A DNA stretch of 64,000 nt from Acidovorax sp. DW039 (GTDB taxonomy: Bacteria > Pseudomonadota > Gammaproteobacteria > Burkholderiales > Burkholderiaceae_C). The stretch spans positions 1,178,001-1,242,000 of the forward strand of contig NZ_AP029019.1 of the NCBI RefSeq assembly GCF_037101375.1. Reading direction: 5' to 3'. Below, one piece after another: positions 51,350-59,455 of this stretch (positions within the stretch are counted from its first letter, which is position 1; every line of letters starts with the position of its first letter). The translations under genes and the position numbers were made by a program. A model generated the notes under the pieces. That model was not told the DNA's origin and searched no databases. It saw nothing but the letters and a program-made list of their open reading frames with translations.

Positions 51350-52538
51350 GATATTTAGATATTTCCTTGGAATTTTTTACATTGCGCATGACGCGTATTT
51401 GACATTCAAGCGATCACCAGCCAGAGCTTTAATTCCTACAGTCGGCATTGTCCTTGGTGTGGCTATTACTTCATTATCTATAAACTTAGGCAACTCGTCT
51501 TGGGCCTACGCTAAAGAGCAGCATCAAAAATTGCATCCGAATGTTTGGCTAATTCGACTTCAAGCGCCAACTAACTCTGGTTTTAAAAGATTAAAATTAG
51601 AAGATTTTCAAAAATTACCCCAGCTACTTTCAAACGTAGAATTGACGTCAGAGATAATTTTTGAAAATTCTCAAGTTTTTAATTTGGCGGATAACCAGTC
51701 TTATAATATTGTAAATGCATCCCCCTCTTTCAATAGGATAGTTGCTCTCGATGTCTCATTTGGTAGGATGCTTACAGACCTTGATCTCAATACAGGGGCA
51801 ATTGTGATTGGCTCAACGATTGCAAAAAAGATCAACTACCCACACGATAGTTCTATACAAACGCTAAATATAGGATCAAAATTTTATAGGATTGTTGGAA
51901 TTGCAAAGAATATTAATTATCCTCAAGTTTTGCCGTTCGATATTTCTAGTAGCATATTCACCTATCAATCAATTAGCCACTTTAAAAATCCTATGGGTTT
52001 TGATATGGCGCTAGTAAAAACATCAGCCAATTCAACAAATGAAACTTCAGAATATGCTAAGAAAATAATCAGAAGTTTGGGCTACACTCCTGATCCAGCA
52101 ATAATAAGACCAACTCAATTAACAGAACTCATTTCTTCACAGGCTAGACTGATAGCAAAATTTCTCATGTTTGGTGCAATTTCCACAATTGTCTTGGGTG
52201 CAATTAATATTGCCAGTACCCTGTTACTTACAACTCGTGAAAGGTCACGTGAAATTGGTATTCGTCTTGCCGTAGGCGGAAAGCCTTCAGATGTCACAAT
52301 GCTTTTCTTATTTGAGATATTTTTTGCAACTTTTACTGGCAGCATATTTGGAACTTTTCTAGGCTTCACAATTTCGCTGTCTGTTGAATTATTCATTGGA
52401 CTCCCTATTTCCATATCTTTTTCTGCGGCGTTAATTAGTATTGTTTCAACAATATGCACAGGCCTTGCATTCGGAATTTATCCAGCCGTCAAGGCCTCAC
52501 GGCTCAATCCGATAAATGCAATCAATTTTGTTAATTAA
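51348..52538 (+). CDS. MacB-type (FtsX family) ABC permease (island copy)
   Basis: 396 aa from ATG 51348 (a TTG at 51339 would add 3). It has one N-terminal helix (ARALIPTVGIVLGVAITSLS), a periplasmic MacB_PCD domain of about 220 residues, and three C-terminal helices with FGAISTIVLGAINIASTLLL and the family block RERSREIGIRLAVGGKPSDV. This is the membrane subunit that converts ATP hydrolysis into periplasmic mechanical work. The ATPase is encoded on the opposite strand, unlike fused MacB. The exported substrate is unknown. Composition is AT-rich. Confidence 0.85.
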   Translation: MIFRYFLGIFYIAHDAYLTFKRSPARALIPTVGIVLGVAITSLSINLGNSSWAYAKEQHQKLHPNVWLIRLQAPTNSGFKRLKLEDFQKLPQLLSNVELTSEIIFENSQVFNLADNQSYNIVNASPSFNRIVALDVSFGRMLTDLDLNTGAIVIGSTIAKKINYPHDSSIQTLNIGSKFYRIVGIAKNINYPQVLPFDISSSIFTYQSISHFKNPMGFDMALVKTSANSTNETSEYAKKIIRSLGYTPDPAIIRPTQLTELISSQARLIAKFLMFGAISTIVLGAINIASTLLLTTRERSREIGIRLAVGGKPSDVTMLFLFEIFFATFTGSIFGTFLGFTISLSVELFIGLPISISFSAALISIVSTICTGLAFGIYPAVKASRLNPINAINFVN

Positions 52539-52547
52539 CTGTCAAGA

Positions 52548-52748
52548 TCATCTAGACTTGCGTGCATGTAGAAATTCAAATCCGTCATTAAGATTTTTGA
52601 CCCGCGCGATCGTACTTTCGATTTTGCCAAAACCACGACATTGGTGCTTGAGGATATGTTTTTCGGATTCTGAGCTGATCCAGGCATCCAACGACTTTTG
52701 ACCCACGCTCTTTTCCTCTGTCCGAAAAAACTGCTGGTTGAAGGCCAA
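52548..52748 (-). CDS. Short hypothetical frame in the decayed island edge
   Basis: Starting TTG 52748, the 66-residue frame reads LAFNQQFFRTEEKSVGQKSL then DAWISSESEKHILKHQCRGF and GKIESTIARVKNLNDGFEFL. It follows the umuC relic immediately on the same strand. Composition is intermediate between island and core. I do not recognise it; it may be a truncated gene. Confidence 0.35.
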   Translation of the reverse strand: MAFNQQFFRTEEKSVGQKSLDAWISSESEKHILKHQCRGFGKIESTIARVKNLNDGFEFLHARKSR

Positions 52749-52754
52749 TAGCTC

Positions 52755-53062
52755 TCACGCACGCGCAATAGGCACATCCTCCCAGCGAATCGTGTATTGC
52801 GGTGCACGCCCTCCTGCTTCATGCCCCAGCTATTGACTTAGCATGCAGTCCCCGCGCTGCTGCAATGCACCGAGCCTTTGCCATGGCGCTGATTGAGCGC
52901 ATCCAATGCCGTCATCAATCGGGATCTGTCTCCGATTACTCCACCTCACATGACTGGAGATCCAAAAGCATTCCCCCGGCCTTTGCGATAGCAAAGCCAA
53001 GCTCACAGATGCTGGTGGTGCTGGGGCAAGGCCAAGGAGCAGTTCTTTCCGAACACGCCGAG
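52755..53062 (-). pseudogene. umuC: umuC (DNA polymerase V catalytic subunit) C-terminal relic
   Basis: Pieces in all three minus frames reconstruct the UmuC C-terminus: SLALPQHHQHL, then AFAIAKAGGMLLDLQSCEVE, then LMTALDALNQRHGKGSVHCS, then GRAPQYTIRWEDVPIARA and a TGA at 52755. At least three frameshifts and two stops separate them. UmuC performs translesion synthesis; this copy is dead. The relic marks the right edge of the AT-rich island, and it joins the macB fragment near 53065. Confidence 0.7.
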
Positions 53063-53071
53063 CGCGGTGCC

Positions 53072-53692
53072 GGCTCATGCGCGCAGGACTATGACGACAT
53101 GGTGTTCATCCCCTACCAGGCGGGCCGCGCCCGCGTGTACCGCGCCCAGACGCAGCCCGACTACACCGTGGTGGCCGCAGCATCGGTGGCCCAGGTGCAG
53201 GCGGCCGAGCAGGCCATGCGCGCCTTGCTGCTGCAGCGCCACGGGCGCGAGGACTTCGCCATTGGCAACCCCGCAGCCAAGCTGCAGGCCGAGGCGCAGA
53301 CGCGCAACGCGATGACGCTGATGCTGGGGCTGATTGCCGCCGTCTCGCTCGTGGTGGGGGGCATTGGCGTGATGAACGTGATGCTGATGACGGTGCGCGA
53401 ACGCACCCGCGAAATCGGCATCCGCATGGCCACGGGCGCGCGCCAGGGCGACATCCTGCGGCAGTTTTTGACCGAGGCAGTGCTTGTGACGCTGGTGGGC
53501 GGCGCGTCGGGCGTGGTCATCGGGCTGGTGGTGGGCGCTGCGCTCATGGTGGCGGGCGTGCCTGCCATCTTCTCCGTGACGGCCATGGCGGGCGCATTTG
53601 CGTGTGCGGTGGGCACAGGCCTTGTGTTTGGCTACATGCCTGCGCGGCGCGCTGCGCAGCTCGATCCTGTGGTGGCCCTGGCTTCTGAATGA
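53072..53692 (+). pseudogene. macB: macB C-terminal fragment (truncated at the island border)
   Basis: The frame contains the end of a MacB permease: GSCAQDYDDMVFIPYQAGRA then the last periplasmic strand, then helices with MTLMLGLIAAVSLVVGGIGV, MLMTVRERTREIGIRMATGA and the final LVFGYMPARRAAQLDPVVAL. The ATPase domain, first helix and most of the periplasmic domain are missing, replaced by the umuC relic and the AT-rich island. It is GC-rich like the core genome and is followed by degP. It is nonfunctional as a transporter by itself. Confidence 0.85.
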
Positions 53693-53717
53693 GGCCTCTG
53701 TGTGGGGGGGGAGCCAC

Positions 53718-53735
53718 TCTAAGTTTCGTCTAAGT
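53718..53735 (+). promoter_or_regulatory. Direct-repeat response-regulator box upstream of degP
   Basis: TCTAAGT occurs at 53718-53724 and 53729-53735, an 11-bp period, the spacing of OmpR/PhoB/PmrA-type boxes. It is 50 bp before the degP start. The two-component system of the same family lies just downstream, at 55487-57522. Confidence 0.65.
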
Positions 53736-53784
53736 CTGCGTCCCCACACTGCCTTCCATCGCAACCCGACAGGAAAGGCAGACC

Positions 53785-55311
53785 ATGAACTCCCTTCTCG
53801 CAACCCCCCGCAGACTCATCCTGGCCCTGGTGGCCGCAGGCGCATTGGGCGGCGCAGGTGCCGGGCTGGTGGTGGGGCGGCAGGCCAGCGCTCAGGCATC
53901 GGGGCTGCAGGCTGCGCCCCTGGTGGCGCAGGCCACCTCGCCCGCAGGCACTGTGGCGCTGCCCAGCTTTGCCCAGATCACGGCGCAAAACGGTGCAGCG
54001 GTGGTCAATATCAGCGTCACCGGCACCACCAAGGCAGGGCAAGCCGCAGACGATGATGACGACGATGAACAACCCACGGCCCGCCAGCAGCGTGGCCCGC
54101 AGCTGGACCCGGACGACCCCTTCTATGAATTCTTCCGCCAGTTCGGCTTTCCGGGCGCAGGCGCGCAGGCCCAGCGCAGCGTGCCCACCCACGGGCTGGG
54201 CTCGGGGTTCATCGTCAGCCCTGACGGGCTGGTGTTGACCAATGCCCATGTGGTCAAGGGTGCCAGCGAGGTCGTCGTCAAGCTCACCGATCGGCGCGAG
54301 TTCCGGGCCAAGGTGCTGGGTGCCGATGCCAAGACCGATGTGGCGGTGCTCAAGATTGACGCCAAGAACCTGCCCACCGTACGCCTGGGCAGCACGCGCG
54401 ACCTGCAGGTGGGCGAATGGGTGCTGGCCATTGGCTCGCCCTTTGGCTTTGAGAACAGCGTGACCGCAGGCGTGGTCAGCGCCAAGGGCCGATCGCTGCC
54501 TGACGACAGCCTGGTGCCCTTCATCCAGACCGACGTGGCGGTCAACCCCGGCAACTCGGGCGGGCCGCTGTTCAACGCACGCGGCGAGGTGGTGGGCATC
54601 AACTCGCAGATCTACAGCCGCTCGGGGGGCTACCAGGGTGTGTCGTTCGCCATCCCCATCGAGCTGGCCGCCAAGATCAAGGACCAGATTGTGGCCACCG
54701 GCCAGGCGCGCCATGCTCAGCTGGGCGTGGCGGTGCAGGAAGTGAACCAGGCCTTTGCCGAGTCCTTCCAGCTCGACAAGCCCGAGGGCGCACTGGTCGC
54801 CAGCGTGACGCCGGGCGGCCCTGCTGACAAGGCGGGCCTCAAGGCGGGCGACGTGATTCGGCAGGTGGATGGGCAGGCCATCGTGGCCTCAGGCGACCTG
54901 CCCGCCTGGGTGGGGCAGGCCCTGCCCGGCCAAAGCGCCCGCCTGACGGTGTGGCGCCAGGGCAAGCCGCTGGAGCTGACCGCCACGCTGGGCGATGCGG
55001 GCGACAAGGGCAAGAAGGTGGCCAGCAGCAAGGAAGCCGTGGCCAAGGGCCAGCTGGGGCTATACCTGCGCCCGCTGGAGCCCGCGGAACGCCGCCAGGC
55101 CGGTGTGGCCGAAGGGCTGGTGATTGAGCAGGCCCGTGGCCCTGCCGCTGCCGCCGGGGTGCAACCGGGCGATGTGCTGCTGTCCGTCAACGGCCAGCCC
55201 GCGCGTGACATTGACCAGGTGCGTAGCGCCGTGGCCAAGGCGGGCAAGTCGGTGGCGCTGCTGATTGAGCGCGACGGCAACAAGATCTTTGTGCCGGTGC
55301 GGCTGGGCTGA
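53785..55311 (+). CDS. degP: DegP/HtrA-family periplasmic serine protease (Do)
   Basis: 508 aa. Signal peptide about residues 1-35 (RLILALVAAGALGGAGAGLV). An acidic linker (DDDDDDE, 89-95) precedes the trypsin-like domain with the catalytic triad His155 (TNAHVV), Asp185 (KTDVAVLK) and Ser258 (NPGNSGGPL). Two PDZ domains follow (about 310-400 and 415-500). It degrades or refolds damaged envelope proteins. It is followed by a two-component system, the same gene set as in many betaproteobacteria, and has a response-regulator-like direct repeat in its promoter region. Confidence 0.94.
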   Translation: MNSLLATPRRLILALVAAGALGGAGAGLVVGRQASAQASGLQAAPLVAQATSPAGTVALPSFAQITAQNGAAVVNISVTGTTKAGQAADDDDDDEQPTARQQRGPQLDPDDPFYEFFRQFGFPGAGAQAQRSVPTHGLGSGFIVSPDGLVLTNAHVVKGASEVVVKLTDRREFRAKVLGADAKTDVAVLKIDAKNLPTVRLGSTRDLQVGEWVLAIGSPFGFENSVTAGVVSAKGRSLPDDSLVPFIQTDVAVNPGNSGGPLFNARGEVVGINSQIYSRSGGYQGVSFAIPIELAAKIKDQIVATGQARHAQLGVAVQEVNQAFAESFQLDKPEGALVASVTPGGPADKAGLKAGDVIRQVDGQAIVASGDLPAWVGQALPGQSARLTVWRQGKPLELTATLGDAGDKGKKVASSKEAVAKGQLGLYLRPLEPAERRQAGVAEGLVIEQARGPAAAAGVQPGDVLLSVNGQPARDIDQVRSAVAKAGKSVALLIERDGNKIFVPVRLG

Positions 55312-55415
55312 CCTGCCACGACAGCCAGTAGACATGCAGCGGACATGCAGCAGACAGGCTGGGGCGAAAGCCCTTGGCCTGACCTTTCGCGCCCCCGATC
55401 GTTCGCGACCCTGAT

Positions 55416-55442
55416 CCGTTCGGGCTGAGCTTGTCGAAGCCA
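55416..55442. repeat. Dispersed extragenic motif, second copy
   Basis: CCGTTCGGGCTGAGCTTGTC then GAAGCC, the reverse complement of the motif at 13786-13811, in the degP-regulator gap. Confidence 0.6.
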
Positions 55443-55486
55443 GGGCACAGACCATTCACCTCCACCGTTCGCTATGCTTGCCCACC

Positions 55487-56146
55487 ATGCGATTGCTGCT
55501 TGTTGAAGACGACCCCATGATAGGCGAAGCCGTGCAGGACCTGCTGCGCGCCGAGCACTATGCGGTGGACTGGGCCCGCGATGGCGATGCGGCAGACGCT
55601 GCATTGCGCACGCAGCCCTACGACCTCGTCCTGCTCGACCTGGGCCTGCCCAAACGTGATGGCCTGGCGGTGCTGCGCGACCTGCGCACCCGCAAAGACC
55701 GCACCCCCGTGCTGGTGGCCACAGCCCGCGACGCCGTGGCCCAGCGCATCGAAGGGCTGGACGCCGGGGCGGACGACTACGTGCTCAAACCCTACGACCT
55801 GGACGAGCTGCTGGCCCGCATCCGCGCCCTGCTGCGCCGCGCTGCGGGCCGTGCCGAGCCCGTGTATGAGCACCAGGGCGTGTGCATCAACCCCGCCACA
55901 CGCGAGGTGACGGTGCGCGGCACGCCGGTGGTGCTGTCGGGGCGTGAATGGGCGGTGCTGGAGCCGCTCATCGCCCGCCCCGGCATGGTGCTGTCGCGCC
56001 AGCAGCTCGAAGACAAGCTCTACGGCTGGGGTGACGAGGTGAGCAGCAACGCGGTGGAGGTCTATATCCACGGCCTGCGCAAGAAGCTGGGGGCCGAACT
56101 GGTCCTCAACGTGCGCGGCGTCGGCTATCTGGTGCCGAAGATGTGA
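55487..56146 (+). CDS. OmpR-family response regulator (QseB/PmrA/TctD type)
   Basis: ATG 55487 gives 219 aa. Receiver domain: acidic pocket EDDP (8-11), phospho-acceptor Asp51 in LVLLDLGLPKRDG, Thr in LVATARD and Lys in YVLKPYDLDELLAR. C-terminal winged helix: LSGREWAVLEPLIARPGMVL and SNAVEVYIHGLRKKLG, ending VRGVGYLVPKM. The stop codon TGA overlaps the kinase start in the sequence TGATG, so translation is coupled. Neighbouring degP, whose promoter has an 11-bp direct repeat, is a probable target. Confidence 0.92.
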   Translation: MRLLLVEDDPMIGEAVQDLLRAEHYAVDWARDGDAADAALRTQPYDLVLLDLGLPKRDGLAVLRDLRTRKDRTPVLVATARDAVAQRIEGLDAGADDYVLKPYDLDELLARIRALLRRAAGRAEPVYEHQGVCINPATREVTVRGTPVVLSGREWAVLEPLIARPGMVLSRQQLEDKLYGWGDEVSSNAVEVYIHGLRKKLGAELVLNVRGVGYLVPKM

Positions 56147-57522
56147 TGGGCAAGCTCTTCAACGCTTTGCGGGGCTTGCTACCGCGTTCCCTGCGCATGC
56201 AGTTGCTGGTGTTCCTGCTCGCCGCCATCGTGCTGGCAGGGGCGGTACAGGGGGCGCTGGCTTATCGGGCGGCGCTGGCCGAGGCCGATGCGCTGTTTGA
56301 CTACCACATGCAGCAAACCGCGCTGGCGTTGCGATCTGGCCTGCCGGTGGACGCCCAAGGCCTGGGCCCCGGCCTGGAGCCGGAAGATGAAAACCACGAA
56401 TTCATCGTGCAGGTGTGGACCAACGAAGGTCTGCGCATTTTTGAATCGGCCGTAGGGGCCGCGCTGCCGCAGATTGCGGTGCTGGGGTTTACCAATGTGC
56501 AGGCGCGCGGCGGCACCTACCGTGTGTTCTCGATGCAGACGCGCTCACAGGTCATCCAGGTGGCGCAGAACATGGCAGCGCGGCGCGACATGGCCCGCAG
56601 CCTGGCGCTGCGCACGCTGGCACCACTGACGCTGATGGCCCCGCTGCTGGTGCTGGCCGTGTGGTGGGGCGTGAGCCGCTCTCTCGCCCCCGTGGAGCGC
56701 GTGCGCCGCCAGCTGGCAAGCCGCCAGGCGGATGACCTCTCGCCCGTGAACGACGCCCAGCTGCCTGACGAGGTGCAGCCCCTGGTGGGTGAGCTGAACC
56801 TACTGTTTGAGCGCGTGCAGCGTGCCTTTGAGGCCCAGCAGCACTTTGTGGCCGATGCCGCGCACGAACTGCGCTCCCCCTTGGCCGCGCTGCGCCTGCA
56901 GCTGCAGGGCTTGCAGCGCGCGGGTGACGAAGCCGGGCGCGCCGCCGCCATTGAGCGCCTGTCCGCAGGCATCGACCGGGCCACGCGCCTGGTGGAGCAG
57001 CTGCTGACGCTGGCCCGGCAGGAGGCCAGTGCCGCTCCTGCCGAGCCGGTGGAGCTGCGCGCTGTGGCCCAGCTCGCGCTGGCCGACGTGGCCCCCGCAG
57101 CCCAGGCGCGGAACATGGACGTGGGGCTTCTGGAATCGCAGGCCGCCACCGTGCCTGGCAACGCCGAAGCGCTGCGCATGCTGGTGCGCAACCTGCTCGA
57201 CAACGCCATCAAATACACCCCGCAGGGCGGGCAGGTGGATGTGCAGGTGACGGTACAGCAGGGCCACGCCACCCTCACGGTGGAGGACAGCGGCCCCGGC
57301 ATCGCCCCAGAGCACCGCGAGCGTGCCATGCAGCGGTTTGTGCGCGCGACCGATGGTGGTGCACACGCTGGTGCAGAAGGTGGCGCCTGTGCAGTGCAGG
57401 GCAGCGGTCTCGGTCTGGCCATTGTTCAGGCCATTGCCCAGTCGCACCAGGCCACGGTGCAGCTGGGACAGTCCGCCAGGCTGGGGGGCTTGCAGGTGGT
57501 GGTGCAATTTGCTATCAATTAA
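56146..57522 (+). CDS. Sensor histidine kinase (QseC/PmrB type)
   Basis: 458 aa from ATG 56146, overlapping the regulator stop. Two transmembrane helices (about 17-37 and 163-183) bracket a periplasmic sensor domain. A HAMP-like linker follows. The H-box reads HFVADAAHELRSPLAALRLQ (phosphorylated His), the N-box LVRNLLDNAIKYTP and the G-boxes VEDSGPGIAPE and GSGLGLAIVQAIA. Partner is the preceding response regulator. The last codons (AIN, then TAA) fall inside a short dispersed repeat copy. Confidence 0.93.
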   Translation: MGKLFNALRGLLPRSLRMQLLVFLLAAIVLAGAVQGALAYRAALAEADALFDYHMQQTALALRSGLPVDAQGLGPGLEPEDENHEFIVQVWTNEGLRIFESAVGAALPQIAVLGFTNVQARGGTYRVFSMQTRSQVIQVAQNMAARRDMARSLALRTLAPLTLMAPLLVLAVWWGVSRSLAPVERVRRQLASRQADDLSPVNDAQLPDEVQPLVGELNLLFERVQRAFEAQQHFVADAAHELRSPLAALRLQLQGLQRAGDEAGRAAAIERLSAGIDRATRLVEQLLTLARQEASAAPAEPVELRAVAQLALADVAPAAQARNMDVGLLESQAATVPGNAEALRMLVRNLLDNAIKYTPQGGQVDVQVTVQQGHATLTVEDSGPGIAPEHRERAMQRFVRATDGGAHAGAEGGACAVQGSGLGLAIVQAIAQSHQATVQLGQSARLGGLQVVVQFAIN

Positions 57523-57566
57523 ATAGCTGATTGCGCTGATTGGATAAGCGCTAGAAGCGTTTTTCC
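57511..57566. repeat. Short dispersed repeat overlapping the kinase stop codon
   Basis: GCTATCAATTAAATAGCTGA, TTGCGCTGATTGGATAAGCGCT and a GTTTTTCC end. It supplies the TAA (57520-57522). Confidence 0.75.
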
Positions 57567-57797
57567 ATCGAATTTAGGGCGCGTTGCAGGGCTCGTCTCA
57601 GGGCGTTGAGCGCGAAAGTCGCCTGTCTGCCAGACGGCCCTTGCCGCTGCCCTCACAATGGCACTTCTTCAGGCAGTGGTGCGAGTAATCCCAAAAGCCC
57701 AGGCAACTCTTTTGCCGGGCGCGATGCTTGCATCCCCAGCCAATATCTCTTTGAACAGGTTCTGCCAACCTGTTGATCTGGACGGGAGTCCTTCACC

Positions 57798-58805
57798 ATG
57801 CACTACATCGTTTTCGGCGCAGGCGCCATTGGCTGCTATGTGGGTGGGCGGTTGGCTGCCCAGGGGCACGCGGTGACGCTGGTGGGGCGTTGTCACACCC
57901 TCGGGCCCATTGCTGCGCAGGGTTTGCGTGTGACGGATCTGGAAGGCTACGACCACACCGTTCCGCCCACGGCCCTGTATCTGTGCGCCACGCTGGCCGA
58001 GGCACTGGAGCTGGCACACAAGGCGGGCGGTGACTGCACGGTGCTGCTGTGCGTCAAAAGCGGTGCCACGGCGGCTGCGGCGCACGATTTGGCAGCACAG
58101 TGCCCCCCAGGCACCACCGTGATTTCTCTGCAGAACGGGGTGGACAACGTGGCGCAGCTGCAGGCGGCTGCCCCGCAACTGCAGGTGCTGGCGGGCATGG
58201 TGCCCTACAACGTGGTGCTGCGCGGCACGCATGTGCACCGGGCCACCTCGGGCCTGCTGCACCTGCAGCACCATCCGACCACGCTGCATCTTGCCCCGGT
58301 ATGGGGCGCATCGGGCCTGCCTTTGGTGCTGTCGCACGACATGCGTGCAGTGCAGTGGGGCAAGTTGCTGCTCAACCTGAACAACCCGGTCAATGCCCTG
58401 TGCGGCATGCCCCTGCGCCAGCAGTTGCTGGACCGGGACTGCCGCTACGTCTTGGCCGCGCTGCAGACCGAGGCGCTGCGCGCCCTGAGCAAGGCGGGCA
58501 TCCGCCCGGCCCAGGTGGCCACGGTACCCGCAGCGTGGCTGCCCCATGTCATGCGTCTGCCCACCTGGCTGTTTGCCCGGTTGGCCCAGCGCATGCTGCG
58601 CATGGATGCGCAGGCGCGCTCGTCCATGTGGGACGACCTGGAAGCCGGGCGCGTGACAGAGATCGATGCGCTTTGCGGCGCCGTGGTGCGATTGGCAGCA
58701 CAGCAGGGCGTGGCCGCGCCGCTGAATGCGCGCATGTGTGAATTGCTCTCGGGGCCGCGCCAGCGTCTCAGCGGGGCAGCACTGCGTCAACTCTTGAACC
58801 TCTGA
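57798..58805 (+). CDS. 2-dehydropantoate 2-reductase (ketopantoate reductase) family protein
   Basis: 335 aa. The cofactor motif IVFGAGAIGCYVGGRLAAQG (residues 4-23) has the GxGAxG pattern, with ISLQNGVDNV in the centre and the conserved LLNLNNPVNALCG (ketopantoate-binding Asn region). The C-terminal helical domain includes WDDLEAGRVTEIDALCGAVV. The PanE family reduces ketopantoate to pantoate with NADPH for pantothenate synthesis. The PanE2-like subgroup may act on other substrates, so the gene symbol is withheld. It is monocistronic. Confidence 0.85.
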   Translation: MHYIVFGAGAIGCYVGGRLAAQGHAVTLVGRCHTLGPIAAQGLRVTDLEGYDHTVPPTALYLCATLAEALELAHKAGGDCTVLLCVKSGATAAAAHDLAAQCPPGTTVISLQNGVDNVAQLQAAAPQLQVLAGMVPYNVVLRGTHVHRATSGLLHLQHHPTTLHLAPVWGASGLPLVLSHDMRAVQWGKLLLNLNNPVNALCGMPLRQQLLDRDCRYVLAALQTEALRALSKAGIRPAQVATVPAAWLPHVMRLPTWLFARLAQRMLRMDAQARSSMWDDLEAGRVTEIDALCGAVVRLAAQQGVAAPLNARMCELLSGPRQRLSGAALRQLLNL

Positions 58806-58853
58806 ACACTGCGTTCACGACGCTGCGGTAGGTGGGGCGGGCCATCCGGCCCC

Positions 58854-59348
58854 TCAGGCCAGCGGCCTGAGCCCGGCTAGAGGGACCCGCAAGCCCGACT
58901 TGAGGCAGCCCAGCGCCACCGAGGTGCGGAACCTGCGTACATTGTCATCCCCGTCAAACAGCCGCTGCGTCAGCGCCTCGTAGTCGGCCATGGAAGCCAC
59001 GTTCACCACCAGCAGGTAGTCCGCCTCGCCCGTCACGCTGTAGCACTGCTGCACGGCTTCCTCAGCGGCGATACGCGCCCGCAGCGGGGCCGTGCGGTCG
59101 GGGCGTTCGTTTTCCAGATGCACCTCCAGCACGATGGTCAGCGGGATGCCCATCTTGACCGGGTCCAGCACCGCCACATTGGCGCGGATCACCCCGCTTT
59201 CCCTCAGGCGTTGAATGCGCCGCTGCACGGCAGGGGCTGACAGGTTGACCGCCTGGGCAATCACACGCTGGGGCGTGGTGTTGTCGGCCTGCAGGATGTC
59301 CAGAATGGCCAGGTCAAAGCGGTCAAGCGGGGCGGCTGGGGTGGTCAT
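58854..59348 (-). CDS. Lrp/AsnC-family transcriptional regulator
   Basis: ATG 59348 gives 164 aa, the common length. The N-terminal HTH reads LDILQADNTTPQRVIAQAVN then LSAPAVQRRIQRLRESGVIR. The C-terminal ligand-binding domain has VLEVHLENERPDR, the segment CYSVTGEADYLLVVNVASMA typical of the RAM fold, and a final FRTSVALGCLKSG. It is divergent from the RhtA-type exporter with 107 bp between start codons. Local regulation of that amino acid exporter is likely, since Lrp-type regulators often control adjacent exporters. Confidence 0.9.
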   Translation of the reverse strand: MTTPAAPLDRFDLAILDILQADNTTPQRVIAQAVNLSAPAVQRRIQRLRESGVIRANVAVLDPVKMGIPLTIVLEVHLENERPDRTAPLRARIAAEEAVQQCYSVTGEADYLLVVNVASMADYEALTQRLFDGDDNVRRFRTSVALGCLKSGLRVPLAGLRPLA

Positions 59349-59455
59349 GGGCTTCCTGTGAATGGCAGGCAGTGGGGGCATGCGTGAGCGAAAGTTGCGT
59401 CAAGCGCCCTGAAACAGAGCAAAAAGTACGGGGTGGACGCACTACATTTTTGCGC

